Numbered from the stretch's first letter, positions 42,054 to 52,056 are shown. The stretch is 64,000 nt of DNA from Bradyrhizobium sp. AUGA SZCCT0283 (GCF_018130385.1 NZ_JAFCLU010000033.1:1-64000), one strand, 5' to 3'. Notes: generated by a model from the sequence alone, not told the origin. Numbers and translations are program-made.

Positions 42054-43181
42054 TTACGCCGCGTTCTTCTTGCGCATGCGGTCGATCAACTGATCTTCCC
42101 AGTACGACAGGCTGCCGAGCGTCAGCGCGGTGGCGTTGGCGCGGCGGTAGTACATGTGGCAGTCGAACTCCCAGGTGAAACCCATGCCGCCATGCACCTG
42201 GATGTTGTTCTTGGAGCAGTGCTGGAACGCCTGCGTCGCGCTGATGCGCGCAGCCGCCGCCGCTTCCGGCAACTCCGACGCATTGGTCGAGAGCGCCCAG
42301 GCGCCGTAGTAACAATTCGAACGCGCCAGCGTCGCCGAGACATACATGTCGGCGAGGATGTGCTTCACCGCCTGGAACGAGCCGATCGGCCGGCCGAAGG
42401 CGATACGGTCGAGCGCATAGTCGCGGCCCATTTCGAGCGCGCGATCGGAGCCGCCGACCTGTTCGAACGCGAGCAGGACGGCGGCGCGGTCGAGCACCCG
42501 GGTCAAAATGCTCCAGCCGTCACCGGCCGCTCCCAGCGGCTCGGCCTTGGCATTCTTGAAGGTGAGTTCGGCCTGTCCCCTTGTCGGGTCGACATTGGTC
42601 AGCGACTTCGCTTCGATGCCGCCGGCCTTCAGGTCGACCAGGAACAGCGAGATATCGGAATCCCGTCCCGTCGAACCGGTGCGCGCGGCAACCACCGCGA
42701 AATCAGCAATAGCGCCATCCGGCACCGGCTTCTTCACGCCACTGAGCGTGCCGCCGGAGGCCTGCAGCTTGATCGCCTTCGGCGACGGATTGCCCTTGCT
42801 CTCGAACAGCGCCAGCGTGCCGATCGCCTCGCCGCTCGCGATCTTCGGCAGCCATTTCTGCTTCTGCGCGTCGGAGCCTGCCAGCAGCAGCGCTTCGGCC
42901 GCGAGGTAGACGGTAGAGGAGAACGGCACCGGCGCATTCGCGCGGCCCATTTCTTCCGCGATCACGCAGAGTTCGAGATGGCCGGCGCCCGCGCCGCCGA
43001 AGGCTTCGGGGATTGCGACGCCGAGGAAACCCATCTCGGCGAGCCCCTTCCACAGCGCCTTGTCATACGGAGCCTTGCCGTCGAGCACCTCGCGCACCGC
43101 CTTCGGCGGGCACTTTTCGGCGAGAAACTTCCTCGCCTCGTCGCGCATCTGTTTTTGTTCGTCGGAGAAATCGAAGTTCAT
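42054..43181 (-). CDS. Acyl-CoA dehydrogenase, small subunit-like
   Basis: A 375-residue protein with the catalytic region GGMGFTWEFDCHMYYRRANA, in which E338 occupies the usual base position. It lacks the (E/G)GT..I.R segment that normally follows. Its N terminus (MNFDFSDEQKQMRDEARKFL) and size resemble PimD-like partners. The two large-subunit-like proteins show the opposite pattern, so a heteromeric enzyme is likely. It is the fourth gene of the leftward series. Confidence 0.84.
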   Translation of the reverse strand: MNFDFSDEQKQMRDEARKFLAEKCPPKAVREVLDGKAPYDKALWKGLAEMGFLGVAIPEAFGGAGAGHLELCVIAEEMGRANAPVPFSSTVYLAAEALLLAGSDAQKQKWLPKIASGEAIGTLALFESKGNPSPKAIKLQASGGTLSGVKKPVPDGAIADFAVVAARTGSTGRDSDISLFLVDLKAGGIEAKSLTNVDPTRGQAELTFKNAKAEPLGAAGDGWSILTRVLDRAAVLLAFEQVGGSDRALEMGRDYALDRIAFGRPIGSFQAVKHILADMYVSATLARSNCYYGAWALSTNASELPEAAAAARISATQAFQHCSKNNIQVHGGMGFTWEFDCHMYYRRANATALTLGSLSYWEDQLIDRMRKKNAA

Positions 43182-43210
43182 GGCGTGTTACTCGCGTTGG
43201 TGATGGCTCT

Positions 43211-43290
43211 GTAGGACGGGTGGAGCGAAGCGATACCCATCGATGGTTTGGTTGTGAGAGATGGGTTTCGCTGCGCTCCACCCATCCTAC
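43211..43290. repeat. Inverted repeat, GTAGGACGGGTGGAGCG family
   Basis: GTAGGACGGGTGGAGCGAAG...CGATACCCATCG and GATGGGTTTCGCTGCGCTCCACCCATCCTAC. A fragment (CGTAGGACGGATAGAGCGAA) lies at 32437-32456 at the end of rnhA. Confidence 0.8.
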
Positions 43291-43292
43291 GG

Positions 43293-45164
43293 TCAGTTCA
43301 GAATGATTACGTCGCCTCCAGGCTTCCCGGCGTAAAGCTTCTCCACCAGCGCGGCGCGGCGTTCGAGGCCGGCGCGCTGGTTGATGTAGCCCTTGTCGGT
43401 GAGTTCGTTGCCGTCGATCGAGGGCGGCTCGGCCATCAGCATGGCCCGCGCAATCCGCATGCTGCTGCCGGTGGCGGACGCGTTATGCGCTTCCAGCCCG
43501 CGCTTCAGGCAGGCGATCACTTCGGGATGCCGAACGACATCTTCAAACGTCGCATCGGGATTGCCTGTTATCTGCCGGCAGGCGTGCAGATTGGGCCAGG
43601 CCAATAGCCCGATGAATTCCCGGTCCTGTCCGGCGACCAGCGCGTCATGCACAACAGGCGTCGCGGCCGCGATCGCATCCGTGCGCAGCGAGCCGACATG
43701 GACGAAGGTGCCGGTCGTGAGCTTGAAGTCCTCGACCACGCGGCCGGCGAAGATGATGCCCTGCAGGGGATCGTTGTCATCGACGAACACGCCGGCATCG
43801 CCGATGCAGTAGAAGCCTTCCTCGTCGAACATCTTCCTGGTCAGATCGGGCTGGCCGAAATAGCCGGGCGTAACGTTGACGCCGCGCAGGCGCAGCTCGT
43901 ATTTCGCGCCGCAGGGAACGAGCTTCAGTTCGACGCCGGGGAACGGCAGGCCGATCAGGCCGACGCGCTCAGTGTCCCAATAGGTGCCGGTCGACGTCGG
44001 CGCGGTCTCGGTCGAGCCCCAGCCGGTGTAGAATACGATGCGCTCGCCAGTGGTCTTCACCGCCAGCGCCTGCATGCGGTCGTAGAGATCATCCGGCAGC
44101 CGCGCGCCGCCATAGGCCATGATGCTCAGGTTCCTGAAGAAGCTGCGGCACAGCGCGTCGTCCTTCTCCATCGCAGCCGCCAGCGCCGCGTAACCGGCGG
44201 GCACGTTGGCATAATAGGTCGGCGACACTTCGCGCAGGTTACGGATGGTCTCTTCGAACTGGCCGGGCATCGGCCGGCCGTCGTCGATATAGAGCGTGCC
44301 GCCATCGACCAGGATCGGATGGAACGCGGCATTGCCGCCCATGGTGTGATTCCACGGCATCCAGTCCAGCACGGTCGCGAGCGGCCCGTTGGGATCGCGC
44401 GGCCGCACCTGCATCATCATCGCCGCGTTGGCGCACATCATCTCCTGCGTGTTGATGACGGCCTTGGGCATGCCGGTCGAGCCAGAGGTGAACAGCAGCT
44501 TGCCGATGGTGTCAGGCGTTATTTTCGCAATCGAGTCCTCGACCGCGCTTGTCACCGGCGTTGCGGCAAGATCCGCAAACGACACGCTCTTGATGCCGTC
44601 GCAGGGGCGCAAGACATGCACGACCGTGACGCCGGTGAGATCGAGTGCCTTCAACGCCTTCTCGAAGGTCGGCCCGTCCTGCACCATCACGACGGCAGGC
44701 TTGATCAGGTCGAAGAGGTATTTGAGCTTGAGATGATCCTGGCTCATCAGCGAATAGGCCGGCGACACGGGTGCTGCCGGCAGACGCGCCTGCATCGCGG
44801 CCTGCGTCATCAGCGCATGCTCGATCGAATTGCCTGACAGGATTGCAACGGGACGGCCCTCAGTGAGGCCGAGATTGAGCAGGCCCTGCGTCAGCCCGTC
44901 GACGATGCGCTTGGCTTCGCCGTAGGAGACCTTTCGCCATTGCCGGTCGGTGCCGCCGCGTTGCGCCAGCCAGATGCGCTCAGGCGCCAGCTTCGCCCAT
45001 TTCGCCAGCGACGCCGGAATATGCTTCTCGTAAGGCTGCAGCGGGATGCGCGATTTCAGGATGATGACGCCATCCGGACGACGCTCGACCGCGATGTCGC
45101 GCGCCAGCCATTCGATCTTGCGAAAGGCCGGCTTGGTCAACACTGCGGCAGCACTCCCACTCAT
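43293..45164 (-). CDS. Feruloyl-CoA synthase-like AMP-forming ligase
   Basis: A 623-residue ligase, long for the class, of the group that activates ferulate and related hydroxycinnamates with CoA. It has the N-terminal KHIPASLAKWAKLAPERIWL, LLFTSGSTGMPKAVINTQ (ATP loop), WMPWNHTMGGNAAFHPIL, YTGWGSTETAPTSTGTYWD and IIFAGRVVEDFKLTTGTFVH; the last three are typical of this subfamily. The start at ATG 45164 has GGGAGACGC upstream. Exact acid unproven; substituted benzoates or cinnamates are possible. Confidence 0.82.
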   Translation of the reverse strand: MSGSAAAVLTKPAFRKIEWLARDIAVERRPDGVIILKSRIPLQPYEKHIPASLAKWAKLAPERIWLAQRGGTDRQWRKVSYGEAKRIVDGLTQGLLNLGLTEGRPVAILSGNSIEHALMTQAAMQARLPAAPVSPAYSLMSQDHLKLKYLFDLIKPAVVMVQDGPTFEKALKALDLTGVTVVHVLRPCDGIKSVSFADLAATPVTSAVEDSIAKITPDTIGKLLFTSGSTGMPKAVINTQEMMCANAAMMMQVRPRDPNGPLATVLDWMPWNHTMGGNAAFHPILVDGGTLYIDDGRPMPGQFEETIRNLREVSPTYYANVPAGYAALAAAMEKDDALCRSFFRNLSIMAYGGARLPDDLYDRMQALAVKTTGERIVFYTGWGSTETAPTSTGTYWDTERVGLIGLPFPGVELKLVPCGAKYELRLRGVNVTPGYFGQPDLTRKMFDEEGFYCIGDAGVFVDDNDPLQGIIFAGRVVEDFKLTTGTFVHVGSLRTDAIAAATPVVHDALVAGQDREFIGLLAWPNLHACRQITGNPDATFEDVVRHPEVIACLKRGLEAHNASATGSSMRIARAMLMAEPPSIDGNELTDKGYINQRAGLERRAALVEKLYAGKPGGDVIILN

Positions 45165-45206
45165 ATTGCGTCTCCCGGAATTCGGTCCTTTGCGGATCTT
45201 CAAGTT

Positions 45207-46013
45207 CTATCGCCTGATATAGACAGGCTTTCGCTTTTCGAGAAAGGCCCTGATGCCTTCGTTGAATTCTTCCGAGCGGCTGCACAACACCTGATTGCGG
45301 TCTTCCATCGCTATCACGGCCTCGATCGAGCCGGCATCGACGCTCATGTTGAGGCATTCCTTGGACAGCCTTAAGCCCACCGGCGAAGCCGTCATCATCG
45401 CACCGACATAAGGCTCGACCGCAGCCTCAAGGCCGCCTTCCTCGACGACTTCGGACACAAGGCCAACGGCAAGCGCACGCTCGGCGCCGATGAAGCGCCC
45501 GGTCAGGATCAGTTCGGACGCGACCGACACGCCGACCAGTCGCGGCAGAAAGTAGGATGTGCCGATGTCGCAGCCGCCAAGACCGAGCTTGATGAAGGCG
45601 CAGTTCATCCGTGCGGATTTGGTGGCGATGCGGATGTCGGCGGCGAGCGCCAGCGCAAAGCCGCCGCCGGCCGCCGCGCCCTGTATCAGCGCAATGATCG
45701 GCTGCGGGCAACGCCGCATCAGCATCACGATGTCGGCAATGCGCCGCTGCGAGTCCAGCGACTCCGTCACGCCGGGCGGCTCCTGCTGCCCGGCGCGACG
45801 CTTCATCGCATGTTTGAGATCGAGGCCGGCGCAGAACGATGCGCCGGCGCCCTTCAGCACCACGACGCGGGTGGATCGATTGCGCTGCAGGCCTTCGAAA
45901 TAGACGTTCAGCGCGTCGATCAGCGAGGGATCGAGCGCGTTGAGACTGTCCGGACGATTGAGCGTGACCCAATCGACCCCGTCATGATGTTCGATCAGCA
46001 GCGGTTGAGTCAC
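45207..46013 (-). CDS. Crotonase-fold enzyme lacking both hydratase glutamates
   Basis: A 268-residue member of the enoyl-CoA hydratase/isomerase superfamily: oxyanion-hole segments GAGASFCAGLDL and IQGAAAGGGFALALAADIRI. The two catalytic Glu of crotonase fall at A120 and F140. An Asp, D149 (GGCDIGTSYFLPRL), sits where PaaG-type isomerases have theirs. It may therefore isomerise or cleave rather than hydrate. The start is GTG 46013, with GGGAG six bases upstream; the 60-base extension to 46073 runs into an intergenic repeat. Confidence 0.82.
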   Translation of the reverse strand: MTQPLLIEHHDGVDWVTLNRPDSLNALDPSLIDALNVYFEGLQRNRSTRVVVLKGAGASFCAGLDLKHAMKRRAGQQEPPGVTESLDSQRRIADIVMLMRRCPQPIIALIQGAAAGGGFALALAADIRIATKSARMNCAFIKLGLGGCDIGTSYFLPRLVGVSVASELILTGRFIGAERALAVGLVSEVVEEGGLEAAVEPYVGAMMTASPVGLRLSKECLNMSVDAGSIEAVIAMEDRNQVLCSRSEEFNEGIRAFLEKRKPVYIRR

Positions 46014-46030
46014 GCGGATCTCCCATCCAT

Positions 46031-46159
46031 CGTCGTCCCGCCAAGCGAAGCGCGAGTCGGGACCCATAACCACAGGCCTTCGTTGTTACAAACGGCGGCG
46101 GCCATCTGGATCCAAACAACCGCCGCGGAGTATGGGTCCCCGCGTTCGCGGGGACGACG
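46031..46159. repeat. Inverted repeat, CGTCGTCCC...GGGACCCATA family
   Basis: CGTCGTCCCGCCAAGCGAAG...GTCGGGACCCATA and TATGGGTCCCCGCGTTCGCG...GGGACGACGA. A related pair lies at 56179-56349. Confidence 0.8.
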
Positions 46160-46176
46160 ATAGTTATGCGCGTGAC

Positions 46177-46935
46177 CTACCGCGGCGCCATGCGGATAGC
46201 GCCGTCGAGACGGATGGTCTCGCCGTTCAGCATCGGGTTCTCGACGATGTGAACCGCGAGCGCGCCATACTCGGAGGCATCGCCGAGGCGGGCCGGATGC
46301 GGCACCTGGGCGCCGAGGCTCTTGCGGGCCTCCTCGTTCAAGCCCATCAAGAGCGGTGTCAGGAACAGGCCGGGCGCGATGGTGTTGACGCGGATTTTCA
46401 GGCTGGCGAGATCGCGTGCCGCCGGCAGCGTGAGGCCGACGACGCCGCCCTTCGACGCCGAATAGGCGATCTGGCCAATCTGGCCCTCATAGGCCGCAAC
46501 GGAAGCGGTGTTGATGGCAACGCCGCGCTCCTCGCCGATCGGCGGCGCAGTGGCGAGACGCTCGGCAAACAGGCGCAGCACGTTGAAGGTGCCGATCAGG
46601 TTGACATTGATGATGCGGACAAACTTCGCCAGCGGATAGACGCCGTCCTTGCCGACGGTGCGCTGCGATCCGCCGATGCCGGCGCAGTTCATCAGCACGC
46701 GCGCGATGCCGTGCGCGGCTTCAGCTTTCGCGATCGCCGCCTTGATCGCCTCTTCGTCGGTCACGTCGGCGTGGAGGGCTATGCCCTTCACCTCGGCGGC
46801 GACCTTCTCGGCATTTTCCTTGTTCTGGTCGATCACGCCGATTTTCGCGCCCTTGGCGGCCATGGCGCGAGCGGTCGCGGCACCGAGGCCGGAGCCACCG
46901 CCGGTGATGAGAACGGCTACGTCTTGCAACTGCAT
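46177..46935 (-). CDS. 3-hydroxyacyl-CoA dehydrogenase of SDR type (HSD10-like)
   Basis: A 252-residue NAD-dependent SDR: ITGGGSGLGAATARAMAAKG (nucleotide loop), D37 region IGVIDQNKEN (NAD preference), NCAGIGG, INTASVAAYEGQIGQIAYSA with the catalytic YSASK. The sequence resembles type II 3-hydroxyacyl-CoA dehydrogenases (HADH2/HSD10). It would oxidise the 3-hydroxyacyl-CoA of a beta-oxidation-like route. First gene of the leftward catabolic series. Confidence 0.86.
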   Translation of the reverse strand: MQLQDVAVLITGGGSGLGAATARAMAAKGAKIGVIDQNKENAEKVAAEVKGIALHADVTDEEAIKAAIAKAEAAHGIARVLMNCAGIGGSQRTVGKDGVYPLAKFVRIINVNLIGTFNVLRLFAERLATAPPIGEERGVAINTASVAAYEGQIGQIAYSASKGGVVGLTLPAARDLASLKIRVNTIAPGLFLTPLLMGLNEEARKSLGAQVPHPARLGDASEYGALAVHIVENPMLNGETIRLDGAIRMAPR

Positions 46936-46975
46936 TTTTGGGACCTTTCCTTGGGTGTTTTTTTCTCTAGATCGG

Positions 46976-47036
46976 CGAATGGCGAATAGGGAGTAGCGGA
47001 TGGATATCCATTCGCTATTCGCTACTCACCATTCGC
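46976..47036. repeat. Inverted repeat GAATGGCGAATAGGGAGTAG
   Basis: CGAATGGCGAATAGGGAGTA...GCGGATGG and CCATTCGCTATTCGCTACTC...ACCATTCG, tail-to-head across four bases. It partly overlaps the 3' end of the TetR gene (47015). Confidence 0.75.
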
Positions 47037-47680
47037 CCATTCAACATTCCGCCGCAGATCAGCGCTTCCATATGCTTGATATATTCGCGGCAGACCTCGT
47101 CGGTGACCGGGCCGACGCCGGTGGCGCGTGACATCGCGTGGCGGCCGAAGAACAGGTGGTCGCAGGCGCCGATCAGGCTGGTGTAGAAAAGCACCGGATC
47201 GATGTTGCGGAACTCGCCGGCCTTGACCCCTTCGGCGAGCAGCCGGCGATGAAATTCCAGCAAGGGTGCCACAAAAAACTTCGAGACCTCGTCGGCGGCC
47301 TCCGCGCTGCTCTCGTGCAGGAGGTAGTGGATCAGCCGGTTCATATAGGGGGACTGGTGATAGGCGCGGATGATGCCGCCGATATGCAGGCGCAGCTTCG
47401 CGGTCGGCGAGATAGGCTGGCTGATCAGATATTCCAGCTGCGACATCTCGGTCGCGGCGTCGCGCGCCAGTAGCGCCAGCAACAGCCCGTCCTTGTTGCC
47501 GAAATGATATTTCACCAGGGCTGCGTTGACGCCCGACTTCTGTGCGATGTCGGACAGCGATACCTCGATCGAAGCGCGCTCGATCATCAGCTCGCTGGCC
47601 GCGACAAGCAGCTTCTCGGCGGTGCTGCTTTTACCGCCCGGAAGCCTGGTCGGTACGCTGGTATTCAACGGTGATCCCAT
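47015..47680 (-). CDS. TetR-family transcriptional regulator
   Basis: A 221-residue regulator. The HTH (about 35-60) reads SLSDIAQKSGVNAALVKYHF, then GNKDGLLLALLARDA. The C-terminal ligand domain is hydrophobic and helical. It is divergent from the thiolase gene and sits beside the dehydrogenase operon, so it probably controls the local CoA-ester pathway, perhaps by binding an acyl-CoA. The start at ATG 47680 (MGSPLN) has GGCAGGAA just upstream; ATG 47719 is an alternative. Confidence 0.85.
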   Translation of the reverse strand: MGSPLNTSVPTRLPGGKSSTAEKLLVAASELMIERASIEVSLSDIAQKSGVNAALVKYHFGNKDGLLLALLARDAATEMSQLEYLISQPISPTAKLRLHIGGIIRAYHQSPYMNRLIHYLLHESSAEAADEVSKFFVAPLLEFHRRLLAEGVKAGEFRNIDPVLFYTSLIGACDHLFFGRHAMSRATGVGPVTDEVCREYIKHMEALICGGMLNGRMVSSE

Positions 47681-47739
47681 TTCCTGCCTGCCGGAAATCC
47701 GGGCCGCACATAAGCGCATGCCGCGCCTGCACTCAAGAG

Positions 47740-47759
47740 TTAATTGATTGATTGACTAA
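47740..47759. promoter_or_regulatory. Candidate TetR operator between tetR and thiolase
   Basis: TTAATTGATTGATTGACTAA is AT-rich in a GC-rich gap and consists of TTGATTGATTGA direct repeats inside TTA...TAA ends; it is only partly palindromic. It lies about 70 bases before the thiolase start and 20 to 60 before the tetR starts. Placed by eye. Confidence 0.35.
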
Positions 47760-47828
47760 ATCCTGCAGCGCCCCTTAAATCCGGCCCATCTTTCAAAACA
47801 CCCATCAGAACAGTCAGGGAGAACAGAC

Positions 47829-49001
<1,173 letters not shown>

Positions 49002-49078
49002 AAACAAGAAAAGCGTTTGGCGACTGGCGAGCAGGGGGTGCGCTTCCTGCTCGCCATTTTCATATTGAGGAAACACCC

Positions 49079-50623
49079 ATGACCCATCCGTCCATCTACG
49101 CCCGCAACACACCGAACAAGATCGCCTACCAGATGGCCGGCACCGGCAAGGCGATCACCTATCGCGAGCTCGACGAACTGTCGAACCAGGGCGCGCAATT
49201 GTTCCGCAAGCTCGGCCTGAAGGCCGGCGACCACATCGCGTTTCTGATGGAAAACCGCCTCGCCTTCATGGAAATCTGCTGGGCGGCGCAGCGCGCAGGT
49301 CTCTATTACACCGCGATCAGCCGCTACCTCACCGAGGAAGAGATCGCCTATATCGTGAAGGATTGCGGCGCAAAAGTCTTCATCACCACGCCGCAATGCG
49401 CCGACAAGGTCAAAGGCCTGATCAAGGGCGAACCCGGCGAGCCGCTGTTCTTCATGGTCGACGAGCCCGCGCCCGGCTTTCGCTCCTTCGACAAGGAAGC
49501 GATCGCCATGCCGGTGACGCCGATCGCGGACGAAGTCGCTGGCTACGACATGCTGTACTCGTCGGGCACCACCGGCCGGCCCAAGGGCATCAAGAAGGCC
49601 TTCGAAAACAATCCGATCGATGTGCCGAACGCGTTTCTCAGAATTCTGTGCGCCGACATGTGCGGCATGTCGTCCGACAGCATCTATCTGTCGCCGGCGC
49701 CGCTCTATCACGCCGCTCCCTTGCGCTTCAACATGATGGCGATCACGCTCGGCGGCACCTCCATCATCATGGAGCATTTCGACGCCGAGGAATTTCTGAA
49801 GCTGGTCGAAAAATACAAGGTGACGCAGTCGCAGCTGGTGCCGACCATGTTCGTGCGCATGCTGAAGCTGCCGGACGAGGTGCGCGCGGCTTACGACGTC
49901 TCGACGCTGAAGGGCGCGATCCACGCCGCGGCACCCTGCCCGGTCGATGTGAAGGCAAAAATGATCGAGTGGTGGGGACCGATCCTGATCGAATATTACG
50001 CCGGCTCCGAAGGCAACGGCGTCACGGTCTCAACCTCGCAGCAATGGTTGACCCACCGCGGCACCGTCGGCCGCGCCGTCGTCGGCAAGGTGAAGATTCT
50101 CGACGAGAACGACGAGGAAAGGCCGACGGGTGAAATCGGCACGGTCTATTTCGCCGATGCGCCTGTCTTCACCTACCACAACGATCCCGAGAAGACGAAG
50201 AAGGCCTACAATGAAAAAGGCTGGTCTACGCTCGGCGACGTCGGCTATCTCGACGCGGAAGGTTTTCTCTATCTCACCGACCGCAAGAGCTACATGATCA
50301 TTTCCGGCGGGGTGAACATCTACCCGCAAGAGACCGAGGACGTGCTGATCACCCATCCCGCCGTCTCCGACGTCGCGGTGTTCGGCGTGCCGAACGAGGA
50401 GATGGGCGAAGAGGTCAAGGCCGTGGTGCAGCCGCACGACATGTCCAAGGCTGGCAAGGAACTCGAGGCCGAACTGATCGTGTTCTGCCGCAAGCATTTG
50501 TCGCCGATCAAATGCCCGAAGAGCATCGACTTCGAGGCAGAATTGCCGCGCACGCCGACCGGCAAGCTGGTGAAGCGGCATCTGCGGGACAAATATTGGC
50601 CGAAGGCGGCGACGAAGGGGTAG
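49079..50623 (+). CDS. AMP-forming acyl-CoA synthetase
   Basis: A 514-residue ligase with the ATP loop LYSSGTTGRPKGIKK, YYAGSEGNGVTVS, GWSTLGDVGYLDAEGFLYLT, LTDRKSYMIISGGVNIYPQE and the C-terminal catalytic TPTGKLVKRHL. The acid is unknown. It starts at ATG 49079, 77 bases after the thiolase stop, with GAGG upstream. The open frame continues left into the thiolase but is not used. Confidence 0.88.
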   Translation: MTHPSIYARNTPNKIAYQMAGTGKAITYRELDELSNQGAQLFRKLGLKAGDHIAFLMENRLAFMEICWAAQRAGLYYTAISRYLTEEEIAYIVKDCGAKVFITTPQCADKVKGLIKGEPGEPLFFMVDEPAPGFRSFDKEAIAMPVTPIADEVAGYDMLYSSGTTGRPKGIKKAFENNPIDVPNAFLRILCADMCGMSSDSIYLSPAPLYHAAPLRFNMMAITLGGTSIIMEHFDAEEFLKLVEKYKVTQSQLVPTMFVRMLKLPDEVRAAYDVSTLKGAIHAAAPCPVDVKAKMIEWWGPILIEYYAGSEGNGVTVSTSQQWLTHRGTVGRAVVGKVKILDENDEERPTGEIGTVYFADAPVFTYHNDPEKTKKAYNEKGWSTLGDVGYLDAEGFLYLTDRKSYMIISGGVNIYPQETEDVLITHPAVSDVAVFGVPNEEMGEEVKAVVQPHDMSKAGKELEAELIVFCRKHLSPIKCPKSIDFEAELPRTPTGKLVKRHLRDKYWPKAATKG

Positions 50624-50631
50624 CCCTGCTT

Positions 50632-50666
50632 CACCCTCCCCTGGAGGGGCCCTCCAGGGGAGGGTG
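50632..50666. repeat. Near-perfect 35-bp palindrome
   Basis: CACCCTCCCCTGGAGGG followed at once by its complement (50650-50666) with a one-base centre. It lies eight bases after the ligase stop codon and could form a cruciform or end the transcript. Confidence 0.85.
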
Positions 50667-50688
50667 ACGTACATCGCGAACAATGATC

Positions 50689-50807
50689 CGTCATGCCCGG
50701 GCTTGTCCCGGGCATCCACGTCTTTACAGTCGCGCCCATCAAGAAGACGTGGATGGCCGGGGACACTGTCGTGAAGACGCGCTTCGCGCTTTTGCCCGGC
50801 CATGACG
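50689..50807. repeat. Inverted repeat, CGTCATGCCCGGG family
   Basis: CGTCATGCCCGGGCTTGTCC...ATCCACGTCTT and AAGACGTGGATGGCCGGGGA...TTTGCCCGGCCATGACG. The right arm ends 11 bases before the next gene and so overlaps its ribosome binding region. Confidence 0.8.
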
Positions 50808-50817
50808 AGGAAGTACC

Positions 50818-51969
50818 ATGACCACCCTCCCCGAGATCCCGCTCCCCTCCTCCATCCGCTCCCGCACCATCGACAACATCAACGGCCTGTGCATGCATGT
50901 GCTGGAAGCCGGCTTCGAGACGCGCGGCAGGCCCTGCGTGCTGCTGCTGCACGGTTTCCCCGAACTCGCCTTCTCCTGGCGCAAGGTGATGCCGGTTCTC
51001 GCAGCGGCCGGCTATCACGTGATCGCGCCGGACCAGCGCGGCTATGGCCGCACCACCGGATGGGATCCGGATTACGATGGCGACCTCGCTTCGTTCCGGC
51101 TCACCAACCTGGTGCGCGACGCGCTCGGTCTGGTGTCGGCGTTCGGTTATCGCGAGATCGACGCCGTTATCGGGCATGATTTCGGCAGTTCGGTCGCGGC
51201 CTGGTGCGCGCTGATCCGGCCCGACGTCTTTCGATCGGTCGTCATGATGAGCGCGCCGTTCGGCGGCCCGCCGCCGCTGCCCTTCAACACGGTGCACGAA
51301 CCCGCCAAGCCCGTCGATGATCCCATTCACCGCGAATTGGCGGCGCTGCCGCGCCCGCGAAAGCACTACCAATGGTACTATTCGACGCGCGAGGCAAACG
51401 ACGACATGCACGACGCGCCGCAGGGCGTGCATGATTTCCTGCGCGCCTACTACCATCACAAGAGCGCGGACTGGAAAGCCAACCAACCCTATCCGCTTAA
51501 ATCCTGGAGCGCGGAAGAGATCGCAAAACTGCCGACCTACTACGTCATGGACCTGGCCAAGGACATGGCGGCAACGGTGGCGGAGGAAATGCCACCGCCG
51601 GAAGAGATCGCCGCCAACAAATGGCTGCCCGACAGCGAGCTTGCCTTCTACAGCGCCGAATATGCCCGCACCGGATTCCAGGGCGGCCTGCAATGGTATC
51701 GCTGCGGCACCTCGGGCGCGTTCCTGCCTGAACTGCAGACATGGTCGGGCCGCACCATCGATGTGCGCTCTGCTTTCATCTCGGGCAAGCAGGACTGGGG
51801 CACTTATCAACGCCCCGGCGTGTACGAGGCCATGCAGTCGAAGGCCTGCACGCGCATGATCGGCTGCCATCTCGTCGATGGCGCGGGCCACTGGGTGCAG
51901 CAGGAGAAGGCTAACGAGGTGAGCTGGCTGCTGGTGCAATTCCTGCGAGGGGCGAAGACAAGCGCGTAG
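50818..51969 (+). CDS. Epoxide hydrolase-like alpha/beta hydrolase
   Basis: A 383-residue enzyme with oxyanion HGFP (45-48), the nucleophile D121 in VIGHDFGSSVAAW, and a C-terminal catalytic H358 in GAGHWVQQEKA. An Asp nucleophile with HGxP is the epoxide-hydrolase/haloalkane-dehalogenase pattern; the length (cap domain about 145-270) favours epoxide hydrolase. Substrate unknown. Rightward gene after the CoA ligase. Confidence 0.82.
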   Translation: MTTLPEIPLPSSIRSRTIDNINGLCMHVLEAGFETRGRPCVLLLHGFPELAFSWRKVMPVLAAAGYHVIAPDQRGYGRTTGWDPDYDGDLASFRLTNLVRDALGLVSAFGYREIDAVIGHDFGSSVAAWCALIRPDVFRSVVMMSAPFGGPPPLPFNTVHEPAKPVDDPIHRELAALPRPRKHYQWYYSTREANDDMHDAPQGVHDFLRAYYHHKSADWKANQPYPLKSWSAEEIAKLPTYYVMDLAKDMAATVAEEMPPPEEIAANKWLPDSELAFYSAEYARTGFQGGLQWYRCGTSGAFLPELQTWSGRTIDVRSAFISGKQDWGTYQRPGVYEAMQSKACTRMIGCHLVDGAGHWVQQEKANEVSWLLVQFLRGAKTSA

Positions 51970-52020
51970 ACAAAGGCCAACCGAGACACGCCCAACAATT
52001 GACCGCGGCGACGGCCAACA

Positions 52021-52035
52021 TTAGAATGATTCTAA
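52021..52035. promoter_or_regulatory. Irr-type iron-control palindrome upstream of mbfA
   Basis: TTAGAATGATTCTAA is a perfect 7-1-7 palindrome 22 bases before the mbfA start. It resembles the iron control element bound by Irr in rhizobia, which is known upstream of mbfA in Bradyrhizobium. Confidence 0.75.
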
Positions 52036-52056
52036 ACTAGCAAAAGGCGCTGTCCC

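Noticed and set aside
42003..43214. A 403-codon plus-strand frame
   Set aside because: Antisense to the small acyl-CoA dehydrogenase subunit.
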